Positions 1-7,184 of a stretch of 27,868 nt of DNA are shown piece by piece. How positions within the stretch are numbered: position 1 is the stretch's first letter; each line of letters begins with the position of its first letter. Made by a program: the position numbers and the translations under genes. Origin of the DNA: Bacteroidota bacterium (GTDB taxonomy: Bacteria > Bacteroidota > Bacteroidia > Chitinophagales > Chitinophagaceae); contig JAEZDA010000109.1 of NCBI GenBank assembly GCA_023433345.1, forward strand, positions 1-27,868, written 5' to 3'. The notes beneath the pieces are model-generated. The model was not told the origin of the DNA and did not search any database. It saw only the letters and a program-made list of their open reading frames with translations.

Positions 1-1045
1 GGTCTTCAGAATACCTGTCAGGTTTCTCATAAACAGCTTCTAACGCACCATTAATTATAGCACTACCAACTCCCCATCCAAAACCATTTACGATTCTGAA
101 TCCTGATGAAACAATACTTTTACTTAATGTATGAATAAAACTTTGTGCTTCGTTTCTGCTCCACGCTCCATATTCTTCTGCACTTCCAGAAATGAAAACG
201 GTTTTCTTTCTGAATCTCCTTTCAATTTCCCCTAAAATTTCTGTAATGTCAGTATACTCATCAACTAATAGAGTTTTTATTTTGTACCGCATTAAGTCGT
301 TTACCATTAACTCTTGTTTTCTAAAATTGTATTTAAACATTTCTTCATCATCTTTTCCTCGGCTTTGTTTCTTGATGAAGCAATAATGTTGACGACTATT
401 TTCTCCAAACTGAATACTTAATCGGCTTAAAACATAATCAAGATTTGGGTCAGTAAAACTAAATCCTACAAAAAGAAATGTTTTGGAAATAAGGTCTCCA
501 CTTAAAGCTGTGACAAATGCCTCATGGGTTTTGTAATAAGATTCATATTGTTCTTTAGTAAGTATCGCATCAGCAGGGTGGTAAACATCTCCGTGCATTT
601 TATAAATTACCACGTCTCTTTTTGGTCTTGTACTCGCTAGCTGTTTAACTTGATGTTTGATGTCAACGACTTTGTTTGCGGCTTTCAAAGAATCCTCAAT
701 TAACGTATCATAATTCGTTGTCCAAAAGGTTGTAACCGGAAGTCTTGCCAAAACTTTATGGTTTTCTGTAGTCTCTGCTTCTTGTGCAAATTCTTCAAGG
801 ATTTTTTTATTGATCCTTGCTTTACCTCTATTTTCGTTCACATGATATTGTGCAAGCGAAATTAAATCGTGTTCTTTGTCTACGCTTAGCCCCAGTTCAG
901 TTGCAATGTCTCTCAACAAGTCTGCCCAATTGACAAAACCTGCGGACTTTGACATTCCTGCACCTGCAAAAACTGCAACATTATTCTCTGCTAAGTCTTT
1001 GACGAATTCTTTAATGAATGATTCTATTTCTCTGTTGAATCTCAT
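1..1045 (-). CDS. thsA: ThsA, SIR2-SLOG NADase effector of a type I Thoeris system (C-terminus outside window)
   Basis: Open reading frame on the minus strand from ATG at 1045, running off the left edge; 348 residues are visible. Residues ~1-280 are a SIR2 fold: AGAGMSKSAGF near residue 27, TTNYD with Asn111, KMHGD with His151, and FLFVGFSFTDPNL typical of the SIR2_2 class. Asn111 and His151 sit within one position of the catalytic Asn112/His152 known for Bacillus cereus ThsA. From ~285 a SLOG domain begins (TVFISGSA, then FRIVNGFGWGVGSAIINGAL). Known of the family: SLOG binds a cyclic ADP-ribose isomer made by ThsB, and SIR2 then destroys NAD+, aborting phage infection. The gene follows thsB with a 4-base ATGA overlap (1042-1045), so translation is probably coupled. 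ThsA is usually ~475 residues, so about a quarter lies outside the window. Confidence 0.9.
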   Translation of the reverse strand, partial: MRFNREIESFIKEFVKDLAENNVAVFAGAGMSKSAGFVNWADLLRDIATELGLSVDKEHDLISLAQYHVNENRGKARINKKILEEFAQEAETTENHKVLARLPVTTFWTTNYDTLIEDSLKAANKVVDIKHQVKQLASTRPKRDVVIYKMHGDVYHPADAILTKEQYESYYKTHEAFVTALSGDLISKTFLFVGFSFTDPNLDYVLSRLSIQFGENSRQHYCFIKKQSRGKDDEEMFKYNFRKQELMVNDLMRYKIKTLLVDEYTDITEILGEIERRFRKKTVFISGSAEEYGAWSRNEAQSFIHTLSKSIVSSGFRIVNGFGWGVGSAIINGALEAVYEKPDRYSED

Positions 1046-1659
1046 CGTTGAGTTGGTTGTGTTCCTGTAATCCAGTTGTTGAATAAGGTGTATTTGGTTG
1101 ATGTTTCGTGTACCCATAATGCAGTGTTATTTGTTCCACTGATTGTGTCTATCTGGATATAGAAATAAATACCTAAATATTCTGAGCCTTGAAAACTGCT
1201 TTTACTATTTCGCGAAATTGGTAATACTGCTACCGTTCCTTTTATCCCGTCAAAGTAACCTAGCTCCCAAGGCATCCACTTTGAATTAGTAGCGTTTTCA
1301 GAGAAAGCATAAATCAGTGCTTTGCACTGCTTCATCCTTGCTTGTAAAACTAAGGCTGTGTCTTTGGTAACATTTGTCCTACTCAACTTAGGATCTTCAA
1401 TCCAATCAACATAAACGGAATATCCTAAATCTTCCAGTTCTAATTTTAGTCCTGCAACTAAACCTGCATCACTAGAACTATGAGAAAGAAAGATGTCATA
1501 AGTTTTTGTAGTAGCAGAAAATGTCCTTTGCTGATTTATTGATTCATTTAAAATGTTCTTAGCTTTAGTGTCAAAGCTTTCATAAATAGAACCAGAATAG
1601 GCCTTTCTAAGTTCATCTTCAACTCTTGATCTAAGTCTTTCTTCTGTAAATAATCCCAT
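1042..1659 (-). CDS. thsB: ThsB, TIR-domain sensor of the Thoeris system
   Basis: 205 residues. A TIR domain starts at ~53 with YDIFLSHSSSDA, has YSVYVDWIEDP near 80-90, and carries the likely catalytic Glu132 in SKWMPWELGYFDG. Residues 1-50 are an extra, probably helical, N-terminal segment not seen in the short Bacillus ThsB. Known role: on phage infection ThsB-type TIR enzymes convert NAD+ to a cyclic ADP-ribose signal for ThsA. The pairing with a SIR2-SLOG gene in a 4-base overlap is the main reason for naming it ThsB; the TIR sequence alone would only support 'TIR-domain protein'. Composition is AT-rich (22 of 60 G/C in 1081-1140, against 34 of 60 in 18541-18600), in keeping with acquisition by transfer. 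Confidence 0.85.
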   Translation of the reverse strand: MGLFTEERLRSRVEDELRKAYSGSIYESFDTKAKNILNESINQQRTFSATTKTYDIFLSHSSSDAGLVAGLKLELEDLGYSVYVDWIEDPKLSRTNVTKDTALVLQARMKQCKALIYAFSENATNSKWMPWELGYFDGIKGTVAVLPISRNSKSSFQGSEYLGIYFYIQIDTISGTNNTALWVHETSTKYTLFNNWITGTQPTQR

Positions 1660-2066
1660 AATTTATGTTGTCGTTTTATATTTTTAGTACGTTTGTCAAA
1701 GCACTGCACCTAAATAGATATCCGCATCTTTGCTAATGCGCTATTGCACTTGAGCCATTGTTTTGATTTCTCTTTTCGCATTACCATTATGTAACTTAAA
1801 ACAGCAGCAGCTTTTCAATCCCCTTAAAAGTATAAAAATTTCTGATACATAAGCCGTTATCGCCCTTTTCAATAAAATTTCAGCCAAGGGAGGCAGTTTA
1901 TAACCACGAAGCCTTGCCTCACCACTTTCCCATCCCCTTAACATTTCGCTTTTAAACCTCTATTAGCAATTTGTGTCTAAGAAATGTGTGTCGGTGGTAG
2001 GCAGACACACAAAGTGCCGACACAAAAACGTGTCGGGAGTTTTGGAAGTTAAAAGGAGCGACACAA
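1660..2066. other. Intergenic region between divergent thsB and XRE regulator
   Basis: About 400 bases without a convincing gene. It must hold the promoters of thsB (leftward) and of the regulator (rightward). It contains a small hairpin CGCAT(8)ATGCG at 1723-1740 and a minus-strand reading frame of 67 residues at 1741-1944 whose translation (KLPPLAEILLKRAI...LKSCCCF) is low in complexity and has no recognisable domain. I treat that frame as non-coding. The right end (1988-2065) carries the operator-like repeats listed separately. Confidence 0.5.
1988..2065. promoter_or_regulatory. Clustered GTGTCGG/CCGACAC operator-like sites
   Basis: A perfect inverted repeat CCGACAC-AAAAAC-GTGTCGG lies at 2017-2036. 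Extra half sites are GTGTCGG at 1988-1994, GACACAC at 2004-2010 and CGACACA at 2059-2065, the last touching the start codon at 2067. An AAAAGGAG ribosome-binding sequence (2051-2058) lies between the sites. The arrangement is that of an autoregulatory operator for the adjacent XRE-type protein; binding itself is inferred. Confidence 0.6.
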
Positions 2067-2585
2067 ATGAAAGCGGTTGATCACATACGGAAGCAATTCG
2101 GGTTCTCACAGGAGGAGACGGCGCAGTACCTGGGCATTACACGCAGCGCTTACGCCATGTTCGAGCAGGGCAGGCGACCGCTCAACGTTCATGCATTAAA
2201 GAAGTTGGAGGCGCTGATCGTATACATTGGGGAGAGAGGAAATCAGGATAGAGCGGTGGATGAACCGGCAAATGAATGGGTAGTGTCAGTGGTGAGGGAA
2301 AGGATCGAACAATGCAAAAGGGAGGCGACAATACTTAAACGGAAGTTGCAACGGATGGAGGCAACGTATCAGCATTTGATCAGGATGTCCGCAACGGTGC
2401 AACAACTGCTGCAAGCTTCCGGGCAAGACAGGATACAACTTGCATGGCTCGCTGTACAGGAAAATGAGATACCGGTGAAAATGAAAGCATGCAGTGTGGA
2501 TGCGCAGTTTCTTTTAAAAAGTAAGATAGAAGGGTTGTTGGCAGAGGCGGAGGCGTTGGAGAGGATGGTGGAAATTAAGAATTAA
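2067..2585 (+). CDS. XRE-family HTH regulator with long helical C-terminus
   Basis: 172 residues. Residues ~3-55 form an XRE/Cro helix-turn-helix (FGFSQEETAQYLGITRSAYA, then MFEQGRRPLN). Residues ~75-172 are rich in charged and hydrophobic heptads (ERIEQCKREATILKRKLQRM, and KIEGLLAEAEALERMVE), suggesting a coiled-coil dimerisation or partner-binding part. The start is fixed by AAAAGGAG eight bases before ATG, an unusually clear ribosome-binding site for this phylum. Same architecture and length as the protein starting at 7185. The stop codon lies inside a tandem ATTAAGA repeat. Likely DNA-binding repressor of its own promoter, perhaps also of the divergent thsBA operon; the target is inferred from position only. 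Confidence 0.8.
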   Translation: MKAVDHIRKQFGFSQEETAQYLGITRSAYAMFEQGRRPLNVHALKKLEALIVYIGERGNQDRAVDEPANEWVVSVVRERIEQCKREATILKRKLQRMEATYQHLIRMSATVQQLLQASGQDRIQLAWLAVQENEIPVKMKACSVDAQFLLKSKIEGLLAEAEALERMVEIKN

Positions 2586-2594
2586 GAATTAAGA
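2574..2594 (+). repeat. Three tandem ATTAAGA heptamers
   Basis: ATTAAGA occurs three times in a row (2574-2580, 2581-2587, 2588-2594), followed by a partial ATTG. The regulator's TAA stop (2583-2585) lies in the second copy, so slippage here could alter the C-terminus. Confidence 0.8.
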
Positions 2595-2714
2595 ATTGAA
2601 AATGCTTCGTTTCCGCTTTATCCGCGCCTTCCGAGATGCATTTGATTCGCGATATCAGCGGGAAATATTTCGGGTCCAATGGTAAACGCCTATCAGTTTG
2701 CTGGCTATAATCAA

Positions 2715-2753
2715 AAAGTTTCGTTAACAAGTATGCCCGCATTAAACCTTTTT
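2715..2753 (+). promoter_or_regulatory. Bipartite promoter-like element (copy 1)
   Basis: AAAGTTTCGTTAA (2715-2727), 13 bases, then ATTAAACCTTTTT (2741-2753); 11 bases further comes GTCTAATG. The two blocks and their 13-base spacing recur exactly at 10712-10750. The AAACCTTTTT block followed after about 11-14 bases by a GTC/ATC word resembles an ECF-sigma-type -35/-10 arrangement. The sigma factor assignment is inferred. Confidence 0.6.
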
Positions 2754-2769
2754 ACGTTTTCCTGGTCTA

Positions 2770-2872
2770 ATGTATAAATAAGGGCCTCAAACAAAAGGTG
2801 TTTTTCATCGGTACAATTTACATTCTTGATTGAAGAAAGAGAGATCGCCTCCTTCGGGGGCGGTTTCTTTTT
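2770..2872 (+). ncRNA. Candidate short transcript between promoter-like element and terminator
   Basis: Between the bipartite element (ending 2753, with a possible -10 word at 2765) and a strong terminator ending near 2872 lie about 100 bases with no ATG-initiated frame worth calling. This predicts a ~100-nt RNA. It may instead be the remnant of a unit like the one at 10712-11306 that lost its coding part, because both promoter and terminator resemble that unit. Start position is approximate. Confidence 0.3.
2844..2872 (+). terminator. Rho-independent terminator
   Basis: Stem ATCGCCTCC / GGGGGCGGT (9 pairs, two of them G-U) around a TTC loop, followed by TTCTTTTT. It ends the putative short unit starting near 2770. 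Confidence 0.75.
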
Positions 2873-2875
2873 AAG

Positions 2876-3112
2876 GACTTGTTTCCCGCAGATGTTTGCC
2901 GATTGCTGCAGAAATTTTTCCCGCAGATTTCCGGTGATTGTTTCGCTGATTCTCGCAGAATTTTTCCCGCAGGTGTTCGCTGATTTATTCGCAGATTTTC
3001 GCTGATATCATTACTCGACCAGCGACAATCAGCGGTGTATTTTATCTGCGGAGATCAGCGGGAAATGTATTTCTTCTGCCGCAGATGTTCCTCGCTTTTT
3101 TCGCGGACTTAT
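2876..3112. repeat. Dispersed CGCAGAT / ATCAGCGGGAAA repeat block 1
   Basis: The stretch is made almost wholly of variants of TTCCCGCAGAT, TTCGCTGATT, TTCGCAGAT and AATCAGCGGTGTATT...ATCAGCGGGAAA. A small outlier of the same family (ATATCAGCGGGAAAT) is near 2652. The same words make up blocks at 7738-8125 and 10303-10580. No coding capacity. Origin unknown; no transposase is linked to it. Confidence 0.8.
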
Positions 3113-3119
3113 ATAGGTT

Positions 3120-3323
3120 CTAGTTGCTGTTTCTCCTTGCCTTTTTGATTTGAAGTTGAGTAACAGTAAACCATATGCAGCCTGTAAGCATTAATAGCAA
3201 AGGCAGCGCGCCCAACTCGCCCTCAACGGTTATCATGTAAACTAATAAGGCGATGGCCAACAAAATTGTGATAATAGAACCTGTCCTCGAATTTTTTAGC
3301 CCCTTACCGATATCATTTTTCAT
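3120..3323 (-). CDS. Small two-helix membrane protein
   Basis: 67 residues. Charged N-terminus (MKNDIGKGLKNSR), two hydrophobic segments (about 15-32, IITILLAIALLVYMI; about 37-56, LGALPLLLMLTGCIWFTV) and a basic C-terminus (KKARRNSN). No family recognised. Its reality is supported by a good upstream promoter on the same strand (3372-3402). Topology by the positive-inside rule would place both ends in the cytoplasm. Confidence 0.55.
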   Translation of the reverse strand: MKNDIGKGLKNSRTGSIITILLAIALLVYMITVEGELGALPLLLMLTGCIWFTVTQLQIKKARRNSN

Positions 3324-3371
3324 TTTTAATTTTTAGATGCTTTTAAAATGGATAAAAAGCACTTTGAAAAA

Positions 3372-3402
3372 CAAAGTAAATGAAATAAAGCGGAACGGCA
3401 AA
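3372..3402 (-). promoter_or_regulatory. Bacteroidota-type promoter of the small membrane protein gene
   Basis: Read on the minus strand: TTTG (3402-3399), 19 bases, then TTACTTTG (3379-3372), one mismatch from TAnnTTTG. Predicted start near 3366, giving a ~43-base leader to the ATG at 3323. Confidence 0.5.
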
Positions 3403-3551
3403 TTGTTTTCAAGCCGTTCGTCATTTTTCCTGAAAAAATTTCTTTCGCTAATGTTCGCCACAGCTTTCCAAGGACTCTGATTGGAAAGACTTCGAATAGC
3501 CTGGCCTTTTCTTTAAAATGGCCTACTCTGTAAGGAAAAAGTAAACCTTCC

Positions 3552-3559
3552 TATATTTG
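3552..3559 (+). promoter_or_regulatory. -7 box TATATTTG directly before the type IIG gene
   Basis: Exact match to the Bacteroidota -7 consensus TAnnTTTG, three bases before ATG at 3563. Transcription would begin at or about the start codon, predicting a leaderless or nearly leaderless mRNA. No clear -33 TTG was found. Confidence 0.5.
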
Positions 3560-3562
3560 GCT

Positions 3563-6523
3563 ATGACCCCTAAAGATGAGGCCCTTACCAAAATTACTGC
3601 CCTGATTGAACGTTTTGAAGAACAATACGATTTCTACCGCCGTTCAGAATATAATGAAACCCTTGCCCGGAGAGATTTTATCGACCCGTTTTTTAAAGCC
3701 CTCGGCTGGGATGTAGATAATGAGCAGGGGTATGCAGAAACTTATCGCGAAGTTATTCATGAAGACAAGCTGAAGATCGGGAGTGCCACCAAGGCGCCCG
3801 ATTATGCCTTTCGCCTCCCGGGTGGTAAGCGATTGTTCTTTGTAGAAGCGAAGAAGCCAAGTGTATTTATTAAAGATGAGATCACGCCAGCCTACCAGGT
3901 TCGCAGGTATGGATGGAGCGCCAAAATGCCTATCAGCATCATTACAGATTTTGAAGAATTCGCCGTTTACGACTGCCTTAAAAAGCCTAATCTTACAGAC
4001 AAGGCCAGCCACGGCCGCATAAAATACTTCACCTTTAAGGAATACATCGCTGAATTTGATTTCATCTGGGATACGTTCAGCAAGCAAAGCGTATTAAAGG
4101 GCAGCTTCGACAGGTTCCTTCAAAGCGACAGGCATAAAAAAGGAACAGCCACCGTAGATCACGAGTTTTTGAAATCGCTGGATGGTTGGCGTACGCTTTT
4201 AGCTAATAACATAGCCCTTCGAAACGAGATCGGGGAAGATGAATTGAATTATGTGGTGCAGCACATTATAGACAGGTTGATATTTCTCCGCATTGCGGAA
4301 GACAGGAAGGTGGAGCCCTACGCAAACCTGCAATCCGTTTTAAAATCGGGCAACTATTACAAACAACTGCTCAGCATCTTCCACAGCGCCGATCAGAAAT
4401 ACAACTCCGGCCTTTTCGATTTCAGGAAAGACAAAATAAGCGCTGCGATCACCATCGACGATAAGGTGATCAAAAGCATCATCAATGAACTTTATTACCC
4501 GGTAAGTCCGTATGAATTTTCCGTGATCTCGGTGGAGATACTCGGCAGCGCCTATGAGCAGTTTTTGGGTAAAACGATCTCACTTAGCAAGGGCGGGCGC
4601 GCAAAGATCGAAGAGAAGCCCGAAGTGCGTAAGGCAGGTGGCGTTTATTATACACCACAGTATATAGTTGATTACATCGTGCAAAACACGGTTGGTAAGC
4701 TGGTGGAAAATAAAACGCCGGAGCAGGTGAGCAGCATAAAGATCGTTGACCCGGCTTGCGGCAGCGGCAGCTTTCTCATTGGCGCATATCATTACCTGCT
4801 GCAATGGCACCACGAACACTACGCTGCAAAAGGAATAAAAAGCAAGGGCGCGAAAGGAAGCGTACTCACGCCCGAAGGCAATTTGTCTACTGCGGAAAAG
4901 AAGCGCATTCTGCTGAATAATATTTTCGGGGTTGATCTTGACGCTAATGCCGTTGAAGTGACCAAGCTAAGCCTGCTATTGAAATGTATGGAGGGGGAAA
5001 CTGAGGCCAGCATAAATTCTCAGATGGCGCTCTTCCACGATCGCATTCTGCCAACGCTGGATGATAATATAAAAAGCGGCAATAGCCTTGTTGACCTGGA
5101 CTATTATTCCAATGAAATTGACTTCGGTGAAGAACGGAATGTAAAACCTTTTAGCTGGCAGAAAGCTTTCCCTGCTGTGTTCAAACAGGGCGGCTTTGAT
5201 GCGGTGATCGGGAATCCGCCTTATGTGAGGCAGGAGTTATTGGGAACTTTGAAAGTTTATTTCCAACAACATTACAAAGTTTATCACGGTGTAGCCGACT
5301 TATACAGTTATTTCATAGAAAAAGGAATCGGGCTTTTGAACAAGGACGGAATATTCGGGATCATCGTTGCTAACAAATGGATGCGGGCCAACTATGGAGA
5401 GCCATTGCGCCGGTGGTTGAAAGAGCAGGGCATTATTGAGATCATTGATTTTGGAGATCTTCCGGTGTTTGAAAGTGCAACAACTTATCCCTGTATTTTG
5501 ATTGCCTCCAAAAGCAGGAATGAGGAGGAATTTGAAATAGTGAACGTGAAGTCGCTTGACTTCGGCAACCTGGAAGAATTTCTGGCAGATAAGAAGCAAA
5601 AGATCAGGTTCAGTTCCTTAGAGAACGAGGGATGGAACCTTGCTTCTGAAGCCGAAGTTAATCTCCTTAATAAATTAAAGAACACGGGGGTGCCATTGGA
5701 AAAGTATGTAAACGGAAAAATTTACTATGGCATCAAGACGGGATTAAACGAAGCCTTTGTGATTGACGAGGAAACAAGAAGTCGTTTGATTGCTGAAGAC
5801 CCACGAAGTGCGGAGGTGATTAAACCATTTTTAGTTGGAAAGGATATTAAACGGTTTCAAAAGCCAACAAGTAACAGATTTTTAATTTTTACAAGAAGAG
5901 GCATAGATATCGAACGGTTTCCTGCAATCAAGAAGCACTTAGCAGAATATAAAAAATGGTTAACGCCCAAGCCAAAGGATTTCAAAGGTGATAAGTGGGA
6001 CGGAAGAAAACCCGGACCCTACAAATGGTTTGAAATTCAAGATACAGTGGAATATTTTCCGGTATTTGAGCAGAGTAAGATTTTGTGGCCCGGCATAAGC
6101 GCGGAAATAACGGCGTTCGCTCTAGATCAGAATCATTATTATGGGAATGATAACAATCAAATAATTGCCTCGGATGACAAATTCCTGCTTGGAATTCTAA
6201 ACTCAAAAATATCAAAATTTCAATTAGTCAATATCTGCGACAAGGTTCAAGGAGGGTTTTACAGACTAAAAATTAGCTATGTAAAGCAAGTTTCTATATT
6301 TCTCCCGCGTGCATCTTCTGACATCGACAAGAAAAATAAAATAATTAAGTTAGTTGATCAGATAATAATCTTCAAGGAAGAAGCTGCAACAACCAATCTC
6401 CCCAACAAACTGCGACTTATTCATGACAAAATTGATTATTGTGAACAGCGATTGAATGAAATTGTATATCAGCTTTATGGATTAACGGAGGAGGAGATTG
6501 CGATTGTGGAAGGGGAGGGGTGA
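3563..6523 (+). CDS. Type IIG restriction-modification enzyme (Eco57I/TaqI-C class)
   Basis: 986 residues from ATG 3563; a TTG six bases upstream is in frame but lies inside the promoter box. Single-chain enzyme: N-terminal nuclease domain with NETLARRDFIDPFFKALGWD (31-50) and a PD-(D/E)xK core, Asp80 and Glu95-Ala-Lys97; helical linker ~200-350; gamma-class N6-adenine methyltransferase with motif I DPACGSGSF at 396-404, a GVDLD segment and motif IV NPPY at 551-554; then a TaqI-type C-terminal target recognition region (~710-950, YYGIKTGLNEAFVID). It would both cut and methylate DNA as an anti-phage barrier. All key motifs are present, so it is probably active. Recognition sequence cannot be read from the gene. 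No separate methylase or specificity gene is adjacent. Confidence 0.92.
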   Translation: MTPKDEALTKITALIERFEEQYDFYRRSEYNETLARRDFIDPFFKALGWDVDNEQGYAETYREVIHEDKLKIGSATKAPDYAFRLPGGKRLFFVEAKKPSVFIKDEITPAYQVRRYGWSAKMPISIITDFEEFAVYDCLKKPNLTDKASHGRIKYFTFKEYIAEFDFIWDTFSKQSVLKGSFDRFLQSDRHKKGTATVDHEFLKSLDGWRTLLANNIALRNEIGEDELNYVVQHIIDRLIFLRIAEDRKVEPYANLQSVLKSGNYYKQLLSIFHSADQKYNSGLFDFRKDKISAAITIDDKVIKSIINELYYPVSPYEFSVISVEILGSAYEQFLGKTISLSKGGRAKIEEKPEVRKAGGVYYTPQYIVDYIVQNTVGKLVENKTPEQVSSIKIVDPACGSGSFLIGAYHYLLQWHHEHYAAKGIKSKGAKGSVLTPEGNLSTAEKKRILLNNIFGVDLDANAVEVTKLSLLLKCMEGETEASINSQMALFHDRILPTLDDNIKSGNSLVDLDYYSNEIDFGEERNVKPFSWQKAFPAVFKQGGFDAVIGNPPYVRQELLGTLKVYFQQHYKVYHGVADLYSYFIEKGIGLLNKDGIFGIIVANKWMRANYGEPLRRWLKEQGIIEIIDFGDLPVFESATTYPCILIASKSRNEEEFEIVNVKSLDFGNLEEFLADKKQKIRFSSLENEGWNLASEAEVNLLNKLKNTGVPLEKYVNGKIYYGIKTGLNEAFVIDEETRSRLIAEDPRSAEVIKPFLVGKDIKRFQKPTSNRFLIFTRRGIDIERFPAIKKHLAEYKKWLTPKPKDFKGDKWDGRKPGPYKWFEIQDTVEYFPVFEQSKILWPGISAEITAFALDQNHYYGNDNNQIIASDDKFLLGILNSKISKFQLVNICDKVQGGFYRLKISYVKQVSIFLPRASSDIDKKNKIIKLVDQIIIFKEEAATTNLPNKLRLIHDKIDYCEQRLNEIVYQLYGLTEEEIAIVEGEG

Positions 6524-6576
6524 TAGATTAGTACAATTATATTAACAGTAAAAATAAACTTCAAAAAACTCAAATT

Positions 6577-6954
6577 ATGGGATTGGATTTAATTGCAAAA
6601 TTCAGCGTTGTTGAGAAAGTAAACGTTGACGATAGCAAAGATCTCTTTGCTCCATTTCTTGCAACAGAGGAAGAGATTTTTCTCTCCTTTAAGAATGTGC
6701 GGGATAAGGTAATATTCACTTCCTATAAAATAGTTTGCTACGATGTGCAGGGGCTGACAGGATCTAAAAAGGAATATCGGATATTCCCATACTCGAAGAT
6801 TTCTTCTTTTTCGGTTGAAACTGCCGGTTTCTTTGATTCCGATTCCGATTTCAAGATTTGGGTATCAGGGGTCGGGGTTTTTGAGATAAAGTTTGCAAAA
6901 AGGCTCGATATTAAAGAAGTGGGGTCGTTTATGGCGGGTAAGATATCACGGTAA
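6577..6954 (+). CDS. Bacterial PH-domain protein
   Basis: 125 residues forming one bacterial pleckstrin-homology-like domain: EEEIFLSFKNVRDKVIFTSY, then YDVQGLTGSKKEYRIFPYSK and SSFSVETAGFFDSDSDFKIW. This pattern (FTs.Ki...D.QG.tG.k.ey..iPYskI..fsvEtAG.fD.ds..k.w) is typical of the bPH_1 family. Cytosolic, function of the family unclear. It begins 53 bases after the type IIG gene on the same strand and may be cotranscribed, but it is widespread outside defence loci so a defence role is not implied. Confidence 0.8.
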   Translation: MGLDLIAKFSVVEKVNVDDSKDLFAPFLATEEEIFLSFKNVRDKVIFTSYKIVCYDVQGLTGSKKEYRIFPYSKISSFSVETAGFFDSDSDFKIWVSGVGVFEIKFAKRLDIKEVGSFMAGKISR

Positions 6955-7065
6955 TCGTAGGCATGGAACATCTTTTAAATGGCAAACCTCTCAGGCACAA
7001 ACCTGTGTTTAATTAAAGGCCATGTTTATTTTGATAATTGATCCGGGTGGAAAGATTACAGAAAT

Positions 7066-7091
7066 AAAAAACCCCAACATCGCTGCTGGGG
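7066..7091 (-). terminator. Rho-independent terminator, minus strand
   Basis: Minus-strand stem CCCCAGCA / TGTTGGGG (8 pairs, one G-U) with loop GCGA, followed by TTTTTT (plus-strand A run 7066-7071). Confidence 0.7.
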
Positions 7092-7118
7092 GGTAATCGA
7101 ACCGTAGTCCGATCTTGA
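7066..7118 (-). ncRNA. Candidate ~50-nt small RNA with its own promoter and terminator
   Basis: On the minus strand, TTG (7153-7151), 20 bases, then TATCTTTG (7130-7123), an exact Bacteroidota -33/-7 promoter. Transcription from about 7118 would run about 50 bases to a terminator (7091-7066). No reading frame fits inside. The RNA would be divergent from the regulator gene at 7185, whose upstream region overlaps this promoter. Confidence 0.45.
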
Positions 7119-7122
7119 AACA

Positions 7123-7153
7123 CAAAGATAAAATGAATTATCAGCTTGTCCAA
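7123..7153 (-). promoter_or_regulatory. Promoter TTG-N20-TATCTTTG of the candidate small RNA
   Basis: Full match to the -7 box TAnnTTTG and to the TTG of the -33 box, with a 20-base spacing. No minus-strand gene of convincing coding quality lies downstream before the terminator. Confidence 0.55.
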
Positions 7154-7184
7154 CCGTTTACCGTTAAATAAACCATTCATTACT

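Noticed and set aside
2876..3112. Repeats as a CRISPR array
   Set aside because: Units are degenerate with no constant 20-40 base repeat and no unique spacers; no cas genes.
3557..3562. TTG start two codons before the type IIG ATG
   Set aside because: The TTG lies inside the promoter box TATATTTG; ATG 3563 is a better start.
7085..7110. tRNA-like GGTTCGATTA on the minus strand
   Set aside because: Only a T-loop-like word; no cloverleaf stems or anticodon arm can be drawn.
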